64,000 nt of DNA, taken from positions 496,001 through 560,000 of the forward strand of contig CAVYUP010000005.1 in NCBI GenBank assembly GCA_963771705.1, read 5' to 3'. Within the stretch, counting starts at the first letter, position 1; each line of letters opens with the position of its first letter. Below are positions 19,008 to 29,300 of the stretch, one piece after another. The DNA comes from DATFVA01 sp963771705. GTDB taxonomy: Bacteria; Bacteroidota; Ignavibacteria; Ignavibacteriales; Ignavibacteriaceae. Under the pieces are notes generated by a model that worked only from the letters and a program-made list of their open reading frames with translations, was not told the origin of the DNA and did not search any database. The translations under genes were made by a program, and so were the position numbers.

Positions 19008-19469
19008 ATAGCCGGAAGAGATCCGTTTTAAAGTGAGCGATACATTTTAATAAGAATTAGACTGATTTTAAGTAAGCAGGGAGTCAATTAATATGCCACA
19101 TAAAGTAGCGGTAAAACAATCAAATACAAAGATAAAATAAAAATTATCTTGTTGTTAATATGAGATTTTGATCATTTCGATAAATAAGGGGAAAAAGTCA
19201 GGTACTAAAAACATATAACCTTACAAAACGTGTTAGAAATCAAGTATTAATTTGTATCACATATTCACCCTTAGAAAATTTTGGGTCTTGACCTAAAATT
19301 TGTATTGACCACATTAGGAATTTTGCTTAGGTTTGTCTTAGATAATTTCAGAGAAAAAATCTGAAATGAAGATTGTTCTTATAACGGGTAATGAAATGAA
19401 AGAGTGTTGTGCTTCACCTTTCAAAAAAATCAGGTTAAATAACTACTACCTGAATTAACCCATCATAAA

Positions 19470-19490
19470 ATTAGAATGTTACATTCTAAT
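19470..19490. promoter_or_regulatory. Perfect 9-bp inverted repeat in the 988-bp gap
   Basis: ATTAGAATG and CATTCTAAT flank TTA. No T-run follows. It lies in the long gap between the divergent flippase and beta-helix genes and could be an operator or an RNA hairpin. Confidence 0.35.
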
Positions 19491-19517
19491 TCTACATAAT
19501 AGCCCTTTAGCAGTAGA

Positions 19518-19558
19518 AGGCTTTTGTTGAGAGAGTATTCCAGAGGGTGGAACAAAAG
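19518..19558. promoter_or_regulatory. Hairpin element shared in part with the upstream region of the second beta-helix gene
   Basis: CTTTTGTT (19521-19528) and AACAAAAG (19551-19558) form an 8-bp inverted repeat around a 22-base loop. The stretch from 19518 to 19554 resembles 23012-23049, upstream of the second beta-helix gene: both begin AGGCTTTTGTT, share an AGAGGG core and end in GAACA. The likeness suggests a duplicated control element. Further on, AGTCT-TCTG-AGACT near 19594-19607 is another small hairpin. The rest of the 19008-19995 gap is AT-rich with no gene I can support. Confidence 0.35.
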
Positions 19559-19995
19559 TAATCTAACTATTCCGTGATAAACGGAAATATGAAGTCTTCT
19601 GAGACTAAGGAGCGGGCTTGAATAGTTACATCAGGGTTATCCTTGTAATTATTTTATTACAGATCTTAAAAACATCATCGACTGTATCAAGGCAGTGCAA
19701 GGCTGTCTTATGGGATTTTAACGTCCTGAAGAGACTAAATCCTGCATACGGTAACAATGATAATTCTTTCCGCCTATTTCTCCGAAAAAACCAGAAGAAA
19801 AAATTCATAAGAATTTTTGATGTTCACATTTTCTCTTATTGAAATATCCATGCAGGCAAAAACCACTAAAAGAATGAACTTAAAAGCGACATCTAATAGT
19901 CTGCTGGTTAGATAACTATATCCAATATAAGCTGAATATTCAGTTTGGTCCGAATTACTTAAAAAGAGCTAACTATATATAAGGAGTGAGTTGTT

Positions 19996-22815
19996 ATGTT
20001 GAAGAAAATGTTTATCCTGGTTTCTTTATTGTTAACCATACCTATCTATGCAACAACATATTATGTTGATTACGCGAATGGAAGTGACAGCAATAATGGA
20101 ACAAGCAAGACTACTGCATTCAGACACGCGCCGGGAGACCCTTCGGCAACAGGGACAGCAGGGGGCATCAACCTGGGGGCCGGAGATGTAATACAATTCA
20201 GAGCAGGAATAGAATACAAGGGACAGATACAGACATCGTGGAGCGGTAGTTCGAACAATTATATCGAGTATCGCGGACAAGGATGGGGAACAGGGCGAGC
20301 CACCTTCAATATGGAGGATACGCGAGGATATGCATTTAAGGGAGGAGCGGATTACATAAAGATAACGGGATTCAACTTGTATCACTATTCAAGTTCAGGG
20401 TCAGATTATGTAATTTATCCTTCAAGCGGGGCATCATACTGGGATATAGATTCCTGCAGCATAGCATACATAAAAGACTGGGAAAATGTAAGTGTATTTC
20501 CTGATAAGCCGTGTGTATATTTAACAAACTCGACAAGCCACATAACAATAAACCATACAGAGTTCTTTGCAAGCGGGCGGACTGTAATAAGATTAAGGTA
20601 TACCAGCTATGTAACCATAAAGAACTGCAACTTTGGAGGAATAAACAGGGGGAGTGAAAGCGGCTGGTTCTCAGTAGGGATAAGAGGAGAAGTAACGTGT
20701 AATAATATACACATAGAAGATAATGTATTTCACGACGGATGGCAGTATGGAGGAGACCAGGTACCGGAGCTAAACCACGCCCCTGCGTTCATACATATAT
20801 ATGGAAGCGATGCCACCACACATCCTGACCAGATATATATAGAGAGGAACTACTTCTATAATGATAAAACCTTCTCGACGGGAACGGGGACAGGGTCAGT
20901 AGAGATAACCACACAGGTACATAATATATACATAAGGAATAATATATTAGCAAATGCCTGCCAGTACTGGGGGACGCAATTAATGCTGGCCGACGGATGT
21001 GATAATGTATATGTAGAGAACAATACATTCATAGACCGGGCATATGTTACAGGTTATGGAGTAAACAGCTTAAAGGTATATCTGAACAGCATTCCAGTAG
21101 GGAACAATGTTTATATAAGAAACAATATTTTCTGGAGCGATGCAAACAGTTCAGGTGATTGTGCTGTATCTTTTCAAGGAAGCGGGACATTCCAGGGAGT
21201 AATAAACAATAATGAATATTACAGAAACAGTTCAAACCAGGTAAACACCTTTAACGGATCGGTAGTAAGCTGGTCAGCCTGGCAGGGACACGGATTAGAT
21301 GCAGCCTCACAATACCATAATATAACGGAGCCGGCATTTGTATATATGCCGCCAAGCGGAGCAACGACATCCAGCGGAGATTATTCATTGAATCCTGCCG
21401 CAATAAATCTGATAAATAAGGGAGTAACCTTAAACGGGTTTAATGACTCATATAACGGAGTAAGCAGACCTCAGGGAGCTGCCTGGGATATAGGGGCGTA
21501 TGAATATAATGGTCAGAATTCTGATATTACGCCGCCCGAAGTAACAGGAGCATCGATACCAACTTCAACCAGTGTTATTGTAGCTTTTTCAGAAGCACTG
21601 GAACCAAGCACTGCACAAACACCAGGAAACTACAGTATAAATAACGGAATAACCGTAAGCGGGGCGGTACTGTCAGCAGATGGGAAAAATGTAACGCTTA
21701 CTACAAGTGCTCATACCAGCGGACAAAACTATATTGTAACAGTAAATAATGTAAAGGATCTTGCCGGTAACGTGGTAAATCCGAATGCGAACACGGCAGG
21801 GTACAGTTTTTTTAATGGTACAACCCCACCTGAGTTAGTGGGAGCTTCATTATCAGGTACATCCACCGTTGTTGTAACGTTTTCCCGGGAAATGGATCCC
21901 CTGACAATTGGAAATAAAAATAATTATATAATAAACAATAATATAACTGTAAATTCAGCAGTTGTATTCAGCAATAATCAAAAAGTAATTTTAAGTACCA
22001 GCGATCATAAAATGGGAGACTGGTATACATTAACTGTTAGTAATGTTAAAGACATAGATGGAAATCCTATTAATCCAAATAATAGAACATCTGATTATCA
22101 TGCCCTTAATAAAATTGAAGAGCCAATTATTCAGGCTACAGGACAGTGGTATCAGAATTTTCTTCCTGGAAACGCGATAGATGGAAGTACAGATACAACA
22201 TCCGAATCCCGCTGGGGCGGTGTTGTAAACTTACCCGACTCAATAACTTTTGACATGGGGAGTGTATATAAAGTTGATGAATGCCGCTTCTCTTTCTATA
22301 GATGGAATGATGGCAGGACCTATACCTATTCCGTACTAACTTCTCTGGACGGAATTGAGTGGACGGAAGCAGTCTCAAATGGTTCATCTGCCCCCACGGA
22401 ATGGACGATTGATAATTTTGCTGTCATTGGAGCAAGGTTTATCAGACTTGTAGTCTTAAGCTGTAATGAGAGCCAGTTTGCAGGGTTATGGGAAGCTGAG
22501 ATGTATGGACCTGCTGATGTAACTGGCTTAGAGAATGGGAATGAAGTCCCCTCGGATTTCAGCCTTGATCAGAATTATCCGAATCCATTTAACCCGACAA
22601 CAACTATTCAGTTCAATATTCCATCAGATCAGCATGTGAAAATTAACATCTATAACTCAATCGGAGAGCTGGTTACAGAACTCGTTAATAAAAATTATTC
22701 GGCAGGGAATCATTCAGTTGAATTTAATGCGGTTAATCTGCCATCAGGGGTGTATATATATAGAATGGAAGCCCAATCATTTACTGCAACACATAAAATG
22801 GTGCTGATGAAATAA
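19996..22815 (+). CDS. Giant secreted beta-helix protein, copy A (T9SS substrate)
   Basis: A secreted surface protein of 939 residues. The order is: signal peptide 1-19, right-handed parallel beta-helix about 20-510 (begins TTYYVDYANGSDSNNG; coils such as NVYVENNTFIDRA and NVYIRNNIFWSD), two Ig-like repeats about 515-700, a discoidin/F5-8C-like domain about 715-840 (AIDGSTDTTSESRWGG, FSFYRWNDGR, GLWEAEMYGP), and a type IX sorting domain about 850-939 (QNYPNPFNPTTTIQF to the end). The AAGGAG at 19981 is the ribosome site. The beta-helix DNA is almost identical to copies B and C. Its first Ig-like repeat resembles the second repeat of copy B rather than the first. Beta-helices of this kind occur in polysaccharide lyases and adhesins; no catalytic site is evident, so function is open. 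Confidence 0.9.
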   Translation: MLKKMFILVSLLLTIPIYATTYYVDYANGSDSNNGTSKTTAFRHAPGDPSATGTAGGINLGAGDVIQFRAGIEYKGQIQTSWSGSSNNYIEYRGQGWGTGRATFNMEDTRGYAFKGGADYIKITGFNLYHYSSSGSDYVIYPSSGASYWDIDSCSIAYIKDWENVSVFPDKPCVYLTNSTSHITINHTEFFASGRTVIRLRYTSYVTIKNCNFGGINRGSESGWFSVGIRGEVTCNNIHIEDNVFHDGWQYGGDQVPELNHAPAFIHIYGSDATTHPDQIYIERNYFYNDKTFSTGTGTGSVEITTQVHNIYIRNNILANACQYWGTQLMLADGCDNVYVENNTFIDRAYVTGYGVNSLKVYLNSIPVGNNVYIRNNIFWSDANSSGDCAVSFQGSGTFQGVINNNEYYRNSSNQVNTFNGSVVSWSAWQGHGLDAASQYHNITEPAFVYMPPSGATTSSGDYSLNPAAINLINKGVTLNGFNDSYNGVSRPQGAAWDIGAYEYNGQNSDITPPEVTGASIPTSTSVIVAFSEALEPSTAQTPGNYSINNGITVSGAVLSADGKNVTLTTSAHTSGQNYIVTVNNVKDLAGNVVNPNANTAGYSFFNGTTPPELVGASLSGTSTVVVTFSREMDPLTIGNKNNYIINNNITVNSAVVFSNNQKVILSTSDHKMGDWYTLTVSNVKDIDGNPINPNNRTSDYHALNKIEEPIIQATGQWYQNFLPGNAIDGSTDTTSESRWGGVVNLPDSITFDMGSVYKVDECRFSFYRWNDGRTYTYSVLTSLDGIEWTEAVSNGSSAPTEWTIDNFAVIGARFIRLVVLSCNESQFAGLWEAEMYGPADVTGLENGNEVPSDFSLDQNYPNPFNPTTTIQFNIPSDQHVKINIYNSIGELVTELVNKNYSAGNHSVEFNAVNLPSGVYIYRMEAQSFTATHKMVLMK
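20047..21554. repeat. Long direct repeat, copy A (beta-helix module)
   Basis: This 1508-bp stretch aligns without any indel to copies starting at 23142 and 26386 (constant offsets of 3095 and 6339). I saw only a few substitutions against copy B, including the codons for S/Y and Q/H near 21170 and one silent AAC/AAT. Sequence on both sides diverges, so the repeat covers the module and not the whole gene. Confidence 0.95.
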
Positions 22816-22828
22816 TAGAATGTTTTGC

Positions 22829-22861
22829 CAGGGGAGGGTTCAACCCTCTCCTGTTTTTTTT
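22829..22861 (+). terminator. Rho-independent terminator after copy A
   Basis: CAGGGGAGGGT (22829-22839) pairs with ACCCTCTCCTG (22843-22853) with one G-T pair, followed by eight Ts. Copy A therefore probably ends its own transcript. Confidence 0.9.
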
Positions 22862-23011
22862 ACTGATGGACAAAATGTAATAATTACCTGTAATATAGGA
22901 TGATAAAGAAAATAAGGAATGAATTTGTTGAAAATATAAAAAAATCTGCTGGTATGGGAATTGTGCTCACCTTGCCAGTGTGCTAATAAAGTGGATTCTA
23001 TAAGAGGTGTT

Positions 23012-23049
23012 AGGCTTTTGTTTGGGAACAATATCTAGAGGGAAGAACA
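23012..23049. promoter_or_regulatory. Element upstream of copy B resembling 19518-19554
   Basis: It begins AGGCTTTTGTT, contains TAGAGGG and ends GAAGAACA, 32 bases before the start codon. The 8-bp stem seen in the other copy is not preserved. A promoter or leader element common to the family is possible. Confidence 0.3.
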
Positions 23050-23081
23050 TTATTGATGGATCTTAAAGCAAGGAGTGGTAA

Positions 23082-26000
23082 ATGGATAAGAAGATTCTAC
23101 CCTTTTTAGTGTTGTTCTTTATATTGATGAAAACAAGCATTTATGCAACAACATATTATGTTGATTACGCGAATGGAAGTGACAGCAATAATGGAACAAG
23201 CAAGACTACTGCATTCAGACACGCGCCGGGAGACCCTTCGGCAACAGGGACAGCAGGGGGCATCAACCTGGGGGCCGGAGATGTAATACAATTCAGAGCA
23301 GGAATAGAATACAAGGGACAGATACAGACATCGTGGAGCGGTAGTTCGAACAATTATATCGAGTATCGCGGACAAGGATGGGGAACAGGGCGAGCCACCT
23401 TCAATATGGAGGATACGCGAGGATATGCATTTAAGGGAGGAGCGGATTACATAAAGATAACGGGATTCAACTTGTATCACTATTCAAGTTCAGGGTCAGA
23501 TTATGTAATTTATCCTTCAAGCGGGGCATCATACTGGGATATAGATTCCTGCAGCATAGCATACATAAAAGACTGGGAAAATGTAAGTGTATTTCCTGAT
23601 AAGCCGTGTGTATATTTAACAAACTCGACAAGCCACATAACAATAAACCATACAGAGTTCTTTGCAAGCGGGCGGACTGTAATAAGATTAAGGTATACCA
23701 GCTATGTAACCATAAAGAACTGCAACTTTGGAGGAATAAACAGGGGGAGTGAAAGCGGCTGGTTCTCAGTAGGGATAAGAGGAGAAGTAACGTGTAATAA
23801 TATACACATAGAAGATAATGTATTTCACGACGGATGGCAGTATGGAGGAGACCAGGTACCGGAGCTAAACCACGCCCCTGCGTTCATACATATATATGGA
23901 AGCGATGCCACCACACATCCTGACCAGATATATATAGAGAGGAACTACTTCTATAATGATAAAACCTTCTCGACGGGAACGGGGACAGGGTCAGTAGAGA
24001 TAACCACACAGGTACATAATATATACATAAGGAATAATATATTAGCAAATGCCTGCCAGTACTGGGGGACGCAATTAATGCTGGCCGACGGATGTGATAA
24101 TGTATATGTAGAGAACAATACATTCATAGACCGGGCATATGTTACAGGTTATGGAGTAAACAGCTTAAAGGTATATCTGAACAGCATTCCAGTAGGGAAC
24201 AATGTTTATATAAGAAACAATATTTTCTGGAGCGATGCAAACAGTTCAGGTGATTGTGCTGTATATTTTCACGGAAGCGGGACATTCCAGGGAGTAATAA
24301 ATAATAATGAATATTACAGAAACAGTTCAAACCAGGTAAACACCTTTAACGGATCGGTAGTAAGCTGGTCAGCCTGGCAGGGACACGGATTAGATGCAGC
24401 CTCACAATACCATAATATAACGGAGCCGGCATTTGTATATATGCCGCCAAGCGGAGCAACGACATCCAGCGGAGATTATTCATTGAATCCTGCCGCAATA
24501 AATCTGATAAATAAGGGAGTAACCTTAAACGGGTTTAATGACTCATATAACGGAGTAAGCAGACCTCAGGGAGCTGCCTGGGATATAGGGGCGTATGAAT
24601 ATAATGGTCAGAATTCTGATATTACGCCGCCCGAAGTAACAGGAGCATCAATAAACAATCAGACGACAGTAGTTGTAAGCTTCTCAGAGGACGTTCAGGC
24701 AGCAGGAGCACAGAACCCTTCAAACTACAGCATAAGCGGAGGGGTAACGGTAAGCAGTGCAGTACTGAACGGAACACAGGTAACGCTTACCACCAGTACA
24801 CACAGCTTCAATCAACAGTATACGGTAACTGTAAGTAACGTAAAAGATCTTGCAGGCAACCTTATAAATCCAAATGCCAATAGTGCTCAGTATCTGCTTG
24901 AAGGAGATACAAACCCGCCAGAAGTTATGGGGGCATCAATTCTAACTGCTACCAAGATAATAGTAACATTCTCAGAATCTCTGGAGCAGGCAAGTGCACA
25001 GACAGCTGCAAATTATAGTATTACAAACGGCATAACTGTAAGCGGGGCCGTACTATCAACAGACGGGAAAAAAGTAACACTTACAACCAGCACTCATACA
25101 AGTGGACAAAACTACGTTGTAACAGTAAATAATGTAAAGGACCTTGCCGGAAACGTGGTAAACCCAAATGCGAACACGGCAGGGTACAGTTTTTTTAACG
25201 ATACCACCCCGCCTGAGTTAGTGGGAGCTTCATTATCAGGTAATAAAACTTTATTGCTGACATTTTCTGAAGAATTGGACAAAATCTCCGCTGAAGTCAT
25301 CAGCAATTATTCAATTGATAAAGGAATATCAATTGATAGTGCAACTTTATTAAGCGGTGGAACAGTTGTCAGTTTATCTACCTCAAACCATTCGCCTAAC
25401 ACGATCTACACTGTAATCGTAAGCAATGTTACAGACATTGCTGGAAACATTATTTCCTCTCAGGCTAATTCCGCACAATATCAAAAGGAAAGCGGAGGGG
25501 GGGTCGGCGGCGTCGGAGGAAAACGCAAAATTCATGTCAGCCATACATCGGCACAATGGTTTCAGGGTTATGTTCCTGATAATTCGATCGACGGAGATCC
25601 GGATCCGACTACCGAATCAAGGTGGGCCGGAGTATTGCCTATGCCTGATTCTATAATTTTTGATCTGGATGCAATTAACCTAATTAACGAAACTCATTTT
25701 TCTTTCTACAGGTGGAATCAGGGCAGAATCTATAACTTTTCGGTGCAGGTCTCAGTCGACGGAATTAATTGGACTGAGGTACTTACCAATGTGGTTTCTT
25801 CTTCATCCCAATGGACTATAAACCAGTTCGATTCTGTGGAAGCCCGTTATGTTAAGTTAGTTTCTTTAAGTAGTAATGAAAGTGAATGGGCAGGTTTATG
25901 GGAAGCTGAAATATGGGGTCCGGATCAGACGACCGAGAGTATAGCGTCAGATAAAATCCCTGCAAATTATAACCTGGAACAAAATTACCCTAATCCATTT

Positions 26001-26225
26001 AATCCAACAACTACAATCAAATTCAATATTCCAAATGACCAGCATGTAAGAATCAATGTATACAATATTATCGGTGAGCTGGTCACTGAACTGATCAATA
26101 AAGATTATTCAGCAGGAAGTTATACAGTAGAATTCAATGCTGCTGACTTACCTTCTGGTATTTATATATATCGTTTAGAGTCGCAATCATTCACTTCAGT
26201 GAGGAAGATGATTTTAATAAAATAA
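23082..26225 (+). CDS. Giant secreted beta-helix protein, copy B (T9SS substrate)
   Basis: A 1047-residue paralogue of copy A. The order is: signal peptide (MDKKILPFLVLFFILMKTSIYA), the shared beta-helix module, three Ig-like repeats (each with a pattern like TVTVSNVKDLAGN), a glycine-rich linker (ESGGGVGGVGGKRK), a discoidin-like domain (SIDGDPDPTTESRWAG, FSFYRWNQGR, AGLWEAEIWGP) and a type IX sorting domain (QNYPNPFNPTTTIKF). The first repeat is the same as in copy C, and the second is close to the first repeat of copy A, so this copy looks like a mosaic. The linker is coded over a G7 run near 25497-25503. An AAGGAG ribosome site precedes the ATG. The binding partner is unknown; discoidin-like domains often bind sugars. 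Confidence 0.9.
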   Translation: MDKKILPFLVLFFILMKTSIYATTYYVDYANGSDSNNGTSKTTAFRHAPGDPSATGTAGGINLGAGDVIQFRAGIEYKGQIQTSWSGSSNNYIEYRGQGWGTGRATFNMEDTRGYAFKGGADYIKITGFNLYHYSSSGSDYVIYPSSGASYWDIDSCSIAYIKDWENVSVFPDKPCVYLTNSTSHITINHTEFFASGRTVIRLRYTSYVTIKNCNFGGINRGSESGWFSVGIRGEVTCNNIHIEDNVFHDGWQYGGDQVPELNHAPAFIHIYGSDATTHPDQIYIERNYFYNDKTFSTGTGTGSVEITTQVHNIYIRNNILANACQYWGTQLMLADGCDNVYVENNTFIDRAYVTGYGVNSLKVYLNSIPVGNNVYIRNNIFWSDANSSGDCAVYFHGSGTFQGVINNNEYYRNSSNQVNTFNGSVVSWSAWQGHGLDAASQYHNITEPAFVYMPPSGATTSSGDYSLNPAAINLINKGVTLNGFNDSYNGVSRPQGAAWDIGAYEYNGQNSDITPPEVTGASINNQTTVVVSFSEDVQAAGAQNPSNYSISGGVTVSSAVLNGTQVTLTTSTHSFNQQYTVTVSNVKDLAGNLINPNANSAQYLLEGDTNPPEVMGASILTATKIIVTFSESLEQASAQTAANYSITNGITVSGAVLSTDGKKVTLTTSTHTSGQNYVVTVNNVKDLAGNVVNPNANTAGYSFFNDTTPPELVGASLSGNKTLLLTFSEELDKISAEVISNYSIDKGISIDSATLLSGGTVVSLSTSNHSPNTIYTVIVSNVTDIAGNIISSQANSAQYQKESGGGVGGVGGKRKIHVSHTSAQWFQGYVPDNSIDGDPDPTTESRWAGVLPMPDSIIFDLDAINLINETHFSFYRWNQGRIYNFSVQVSVDGINWTEVLTNVVSSSSQWTINQFDSVEARYVKLVSLSSNESEWAGLWEAEIWGPDQTTESIASDKIPANYNLEQNYPNPFNPTTTIKFNIPNDQHVRINVYNIIGELVTELINKDYSAGSYTVEFNAADLPSGIYIYRLESQSFTSVRKMILIK
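23142..24927. repeat. Long direct repeat, copy B
   Basis: The first 1508 bp match copy A; the whole 1786 bp match copy C (26386-28171) with three differences that I could see (one silent T/C near 23407, an N/D codon near 24880, and an A/G near 24920). The match to C runs through the first Ig-like repeat and stops abruptly inside the second. Confidence 0.95.
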
Positions 26226-26239
26226 TTTGACCTGGAGAT

Positions 26240-26270
26240 CAGGTGTAATGTTGGGAAGGCATTACACCTG
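26240..26270 (+). promoter_or_regulatory. Strong hairpin between copies B and C
   Basis: CAGGTGTAATG and CATTACACCTG form a perfect 11-bp stem around a 9-base loop. No T-run follows, so it is not a typical terminator. Its left arm also belongs to a smaller hairpin, CCTG-GAGAT-CAGG at 26231-26243, so the two folds exclude each other. It may control read-through from B to C or protect the RNA end. Confidence 0.5.
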
Positions 26271-26310
26271 TATGATAATGCTTAAACATTTGTGAATTAG
26301 AGGAGCCGCT

Positions 26311-29300
26311 ATGAAAATTTACTCAGACTACTTTTTTAGGAGAGCTATATTTTGTTTATTCCTAGCCCTGTTAACCGTACCTGTCTATGCAACAACATAT
26401 TATGTTGATTACGCGAATGGAAGTGACAGCAATAATGGAACAAGCAAGACTACTGCATTCAGACACGCGCCGGGAGACCCTTCGGCAACAGGGACAGCAG
26501 GGGGCATCAACCTGGGGGCCGGAGATGTAATACAATTCAGAGCAGGAATAGAATACAAGGGACAGATACAGACATCGTGGAGCGGTAGTTCGAACAATTA
26601 TATCGAGTATCGCGGACAAGGATGGGGAACAGGGCGAGCCACCTTCAACATGGAGGATACGCGAGGATATGCATTTAAGGGAGGAGCGGATTACATAAAG
26701 ATAACGGGATTCAACTTGTATCACTATTCAAGTTCAGGGTCAGATTATGTAATTTATCCTTCAAGCGGGGCATCATACTGGGATATAGATTCCTGCAGCA
26801 TAGCATACATAAAAGACTGGGAAAATGTAAGTGTATTTCCTGATAAGCCGTGTGTATATTTAACAAACTCGACAAGCCACATAACAATAAACCATACAGA
26901 GTTCTTTGCAAGCGGGCGGACTGTAATAAGATTAAGGTATACCAGCTATGTAACCATAAAGAACTGCAACTTTGGAGGAATAAACAGGGGGAGTGAAAGC
27001 GGCTGGTTCTCAGTAGGGATAAGAGGAGAAGTAACGTGTAATAATATACACATAGAAGATAATGTATTTCACGACGGATGGCAGTATGGAGGAGACCAGG
27101 TACCGGAGCTAAACCACGCCCCTGCGTTCATACATATATATGGAAGCGATGCCACCACACATCCTGACCAGATATATATAGAGAGGAACTACTTCTATAA
27201 TGATAAAACCTTCTCGACGGGAACGGGGACAGGGTCAGTAGAGATAACCACACAGGTACATAATATATACATAAGGAATAATATATTAGCAAATGCCTGC
27301 CAGTACTGGGGGACGCAATTAATGCTGGCCGACGGATGTGATAATGTATATGTAGAGAACAATACATTCATAGACCGGGCATATGTTACAGGTTATGGAG
27401 TAAACAGCTTAAAGGTATATCTGAACAGCATTCCAGTAGGGAACAATGTTTATATAAGAAACAATATTTTCTGGAGCGATGCAAACAGTTCAGGTGATTG
27501 TGCTGTATATTTTCACGGAAGCGGGACATTCCAGGGAGTAATAAATAATAATGAATATTACAGAAACAGTTCAAACCAGGTAAACACCTTTAACGGATCG
27601 GTAGTAAGCTGGTCAGCCTGGCAGGGACACGGATTAGATGCAGCCTCACAATACCATAATATAACGGAGCCGGCATTTGTATATATGCCGCCAAGCGGAG
27701 CAACGACATCCAGCGGAGATTATTCATTGAATCCTGCCGCAATAAATCTGATAAATAAGGGAGTAACCTTAAACGGGTTTAATGACTCATATAACGGAGT
27801 AAGCAGACCTCAGGGAGCTGCCTGGGATATAGGGGCGTATGAATATAATGGTCAGAATTCTGATATTACGCCGCCCGAAGTAACAGGAGCATCAATAAAC
27901 AATCAGACGACAGTAGTTGTAAGCTTCTCAGAGGACGTTCAGGCAGCAGGAGCACAGAACCCTTCAAACTACAGCATAAGCGGAGGGGTAACGGTAAGCA
28001 GTGCAGTACTGAACGGAACACAGGTAACGCTTACCACCAGTACACACAGCTTCAATCAACAGTATACGGTAACTGTAAGTAACGTAAAAGATCTTGCAGG
28101 CAACCTTATAAATCCAAATGCCGATAGTGCTCAGTATCTGCTTGAAGGAGATACAAACCCGCCGGAAGTTACATCGGCGGAACTTTCAGATTCTATCACA
28201 GTTCTTGTTCATTTTTCTGAAGCAGTCTCACAGACTGCCGCTGAAAATGCTTCTAACTATTCTATCGATAACGGTATCGATGTATCATCAGCTTCGCTTT
28301 CTTCAAATGGCATGAATGTTACCCTTACGACCGGTATACATATTATCGGGCCCTCCTATACAGTATCGGTCGAAAATATTCAGGACCTTGCAGGAAATAC
28401 AATTTCTGTAAGTGCGAACTCAGCCCAGTATCAACTAATAATAATCCCTGCCGGGGATTTGAATCAGCTTAATATTGTGGAAGCTGTTTCATCGAACTGG
28501 TATCAGAATTATATGCCGCCGCTTTCCATAGATGGAATATCTGACCCCTCATCTGAATCAAGGTGGGCAGGTGCGGTTGTTATGCCTGATACAATCACTT
28601 TCGATTTAGGAGAACTAAAGCTTCTAAAACAAAGTAAATTTTCTTTTTATCGATGGGATCAGGGGCGTATTTATCACTACTCGGTACTGGTTTCCTCAGA
28701 CAACATCAATTGGTTCCAGGTAGTTACTGCTGCCCCTTCCGATGATCTTCAATGGTCGGTGATGAGTTTCTACCCAATAGTAGGTCAGTATGTGAAGCTG
28801 ATTTCACTAGATAATAATGAAAGTCAGTATGCGGGAGTTTGGGAAGCTGAGATATTGGGATCGGAAGCTCCAGTTCCTGTTGAACTGACTTCATTTACTG
28901 TCAATCAATCAAGTAATTCGGTGGAAATTAAGTGGTCAACCGGCACTGAAACCAATAACAAAGGATTTGAAGTTCAGAAAAAAGTTAACGGTAACTATTC
29001 CGTAATCGGCTTTGTGGAGGGACATGGAACCACGACTGAGCCTTACGATTACAAATTCAACGATAACGAGATCCAACCAGGAGATTTAACTTATAGGATC
29101 AGGCAGGTAGACTTAGATGGTTCTTTCGAGTACTCTGATGAAGTCACCGTCTCCATTGATAAACCTTCTGATTTTGAACTGAGCCAGAATTATCCGAATC
29201 CGTTTAATCCTACAACCAAAATACGGTTCAGCATTCCTTCAGATAATCATGTTAAACTGACTTTATATAACCTGCTGGGAGAAAGAGTGAGAGATATAAT

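Noticed and set aside
19618..19842. 74-codon frame with a TTG start and an AAGGAG site upstream, hydrophobic N-terminus
   Set aside because: It lacks any recognisable domain after the first 20 residues, its composition is like non-coding AT-rich DNA, and the start is weak. It may be a relic but I cannot support it as a gene.
20032..20385. Minus-strand open frames (about 60-125 codons) repeated in all three beta-helix copies
   Set aside because: They are identical because the DNA is duplicated. They have no ribosome sites and odd Cys/Ser/Leu-rich composition, so they are shadows of the plus-strand genes.
25497..25503. G7 tract in copy B as a phase-variation switch
   Set aside because: Copy B is in frame and the tract sits in a glycine-rich linker; one isolated tract of seven is not enough to claim phase variation.
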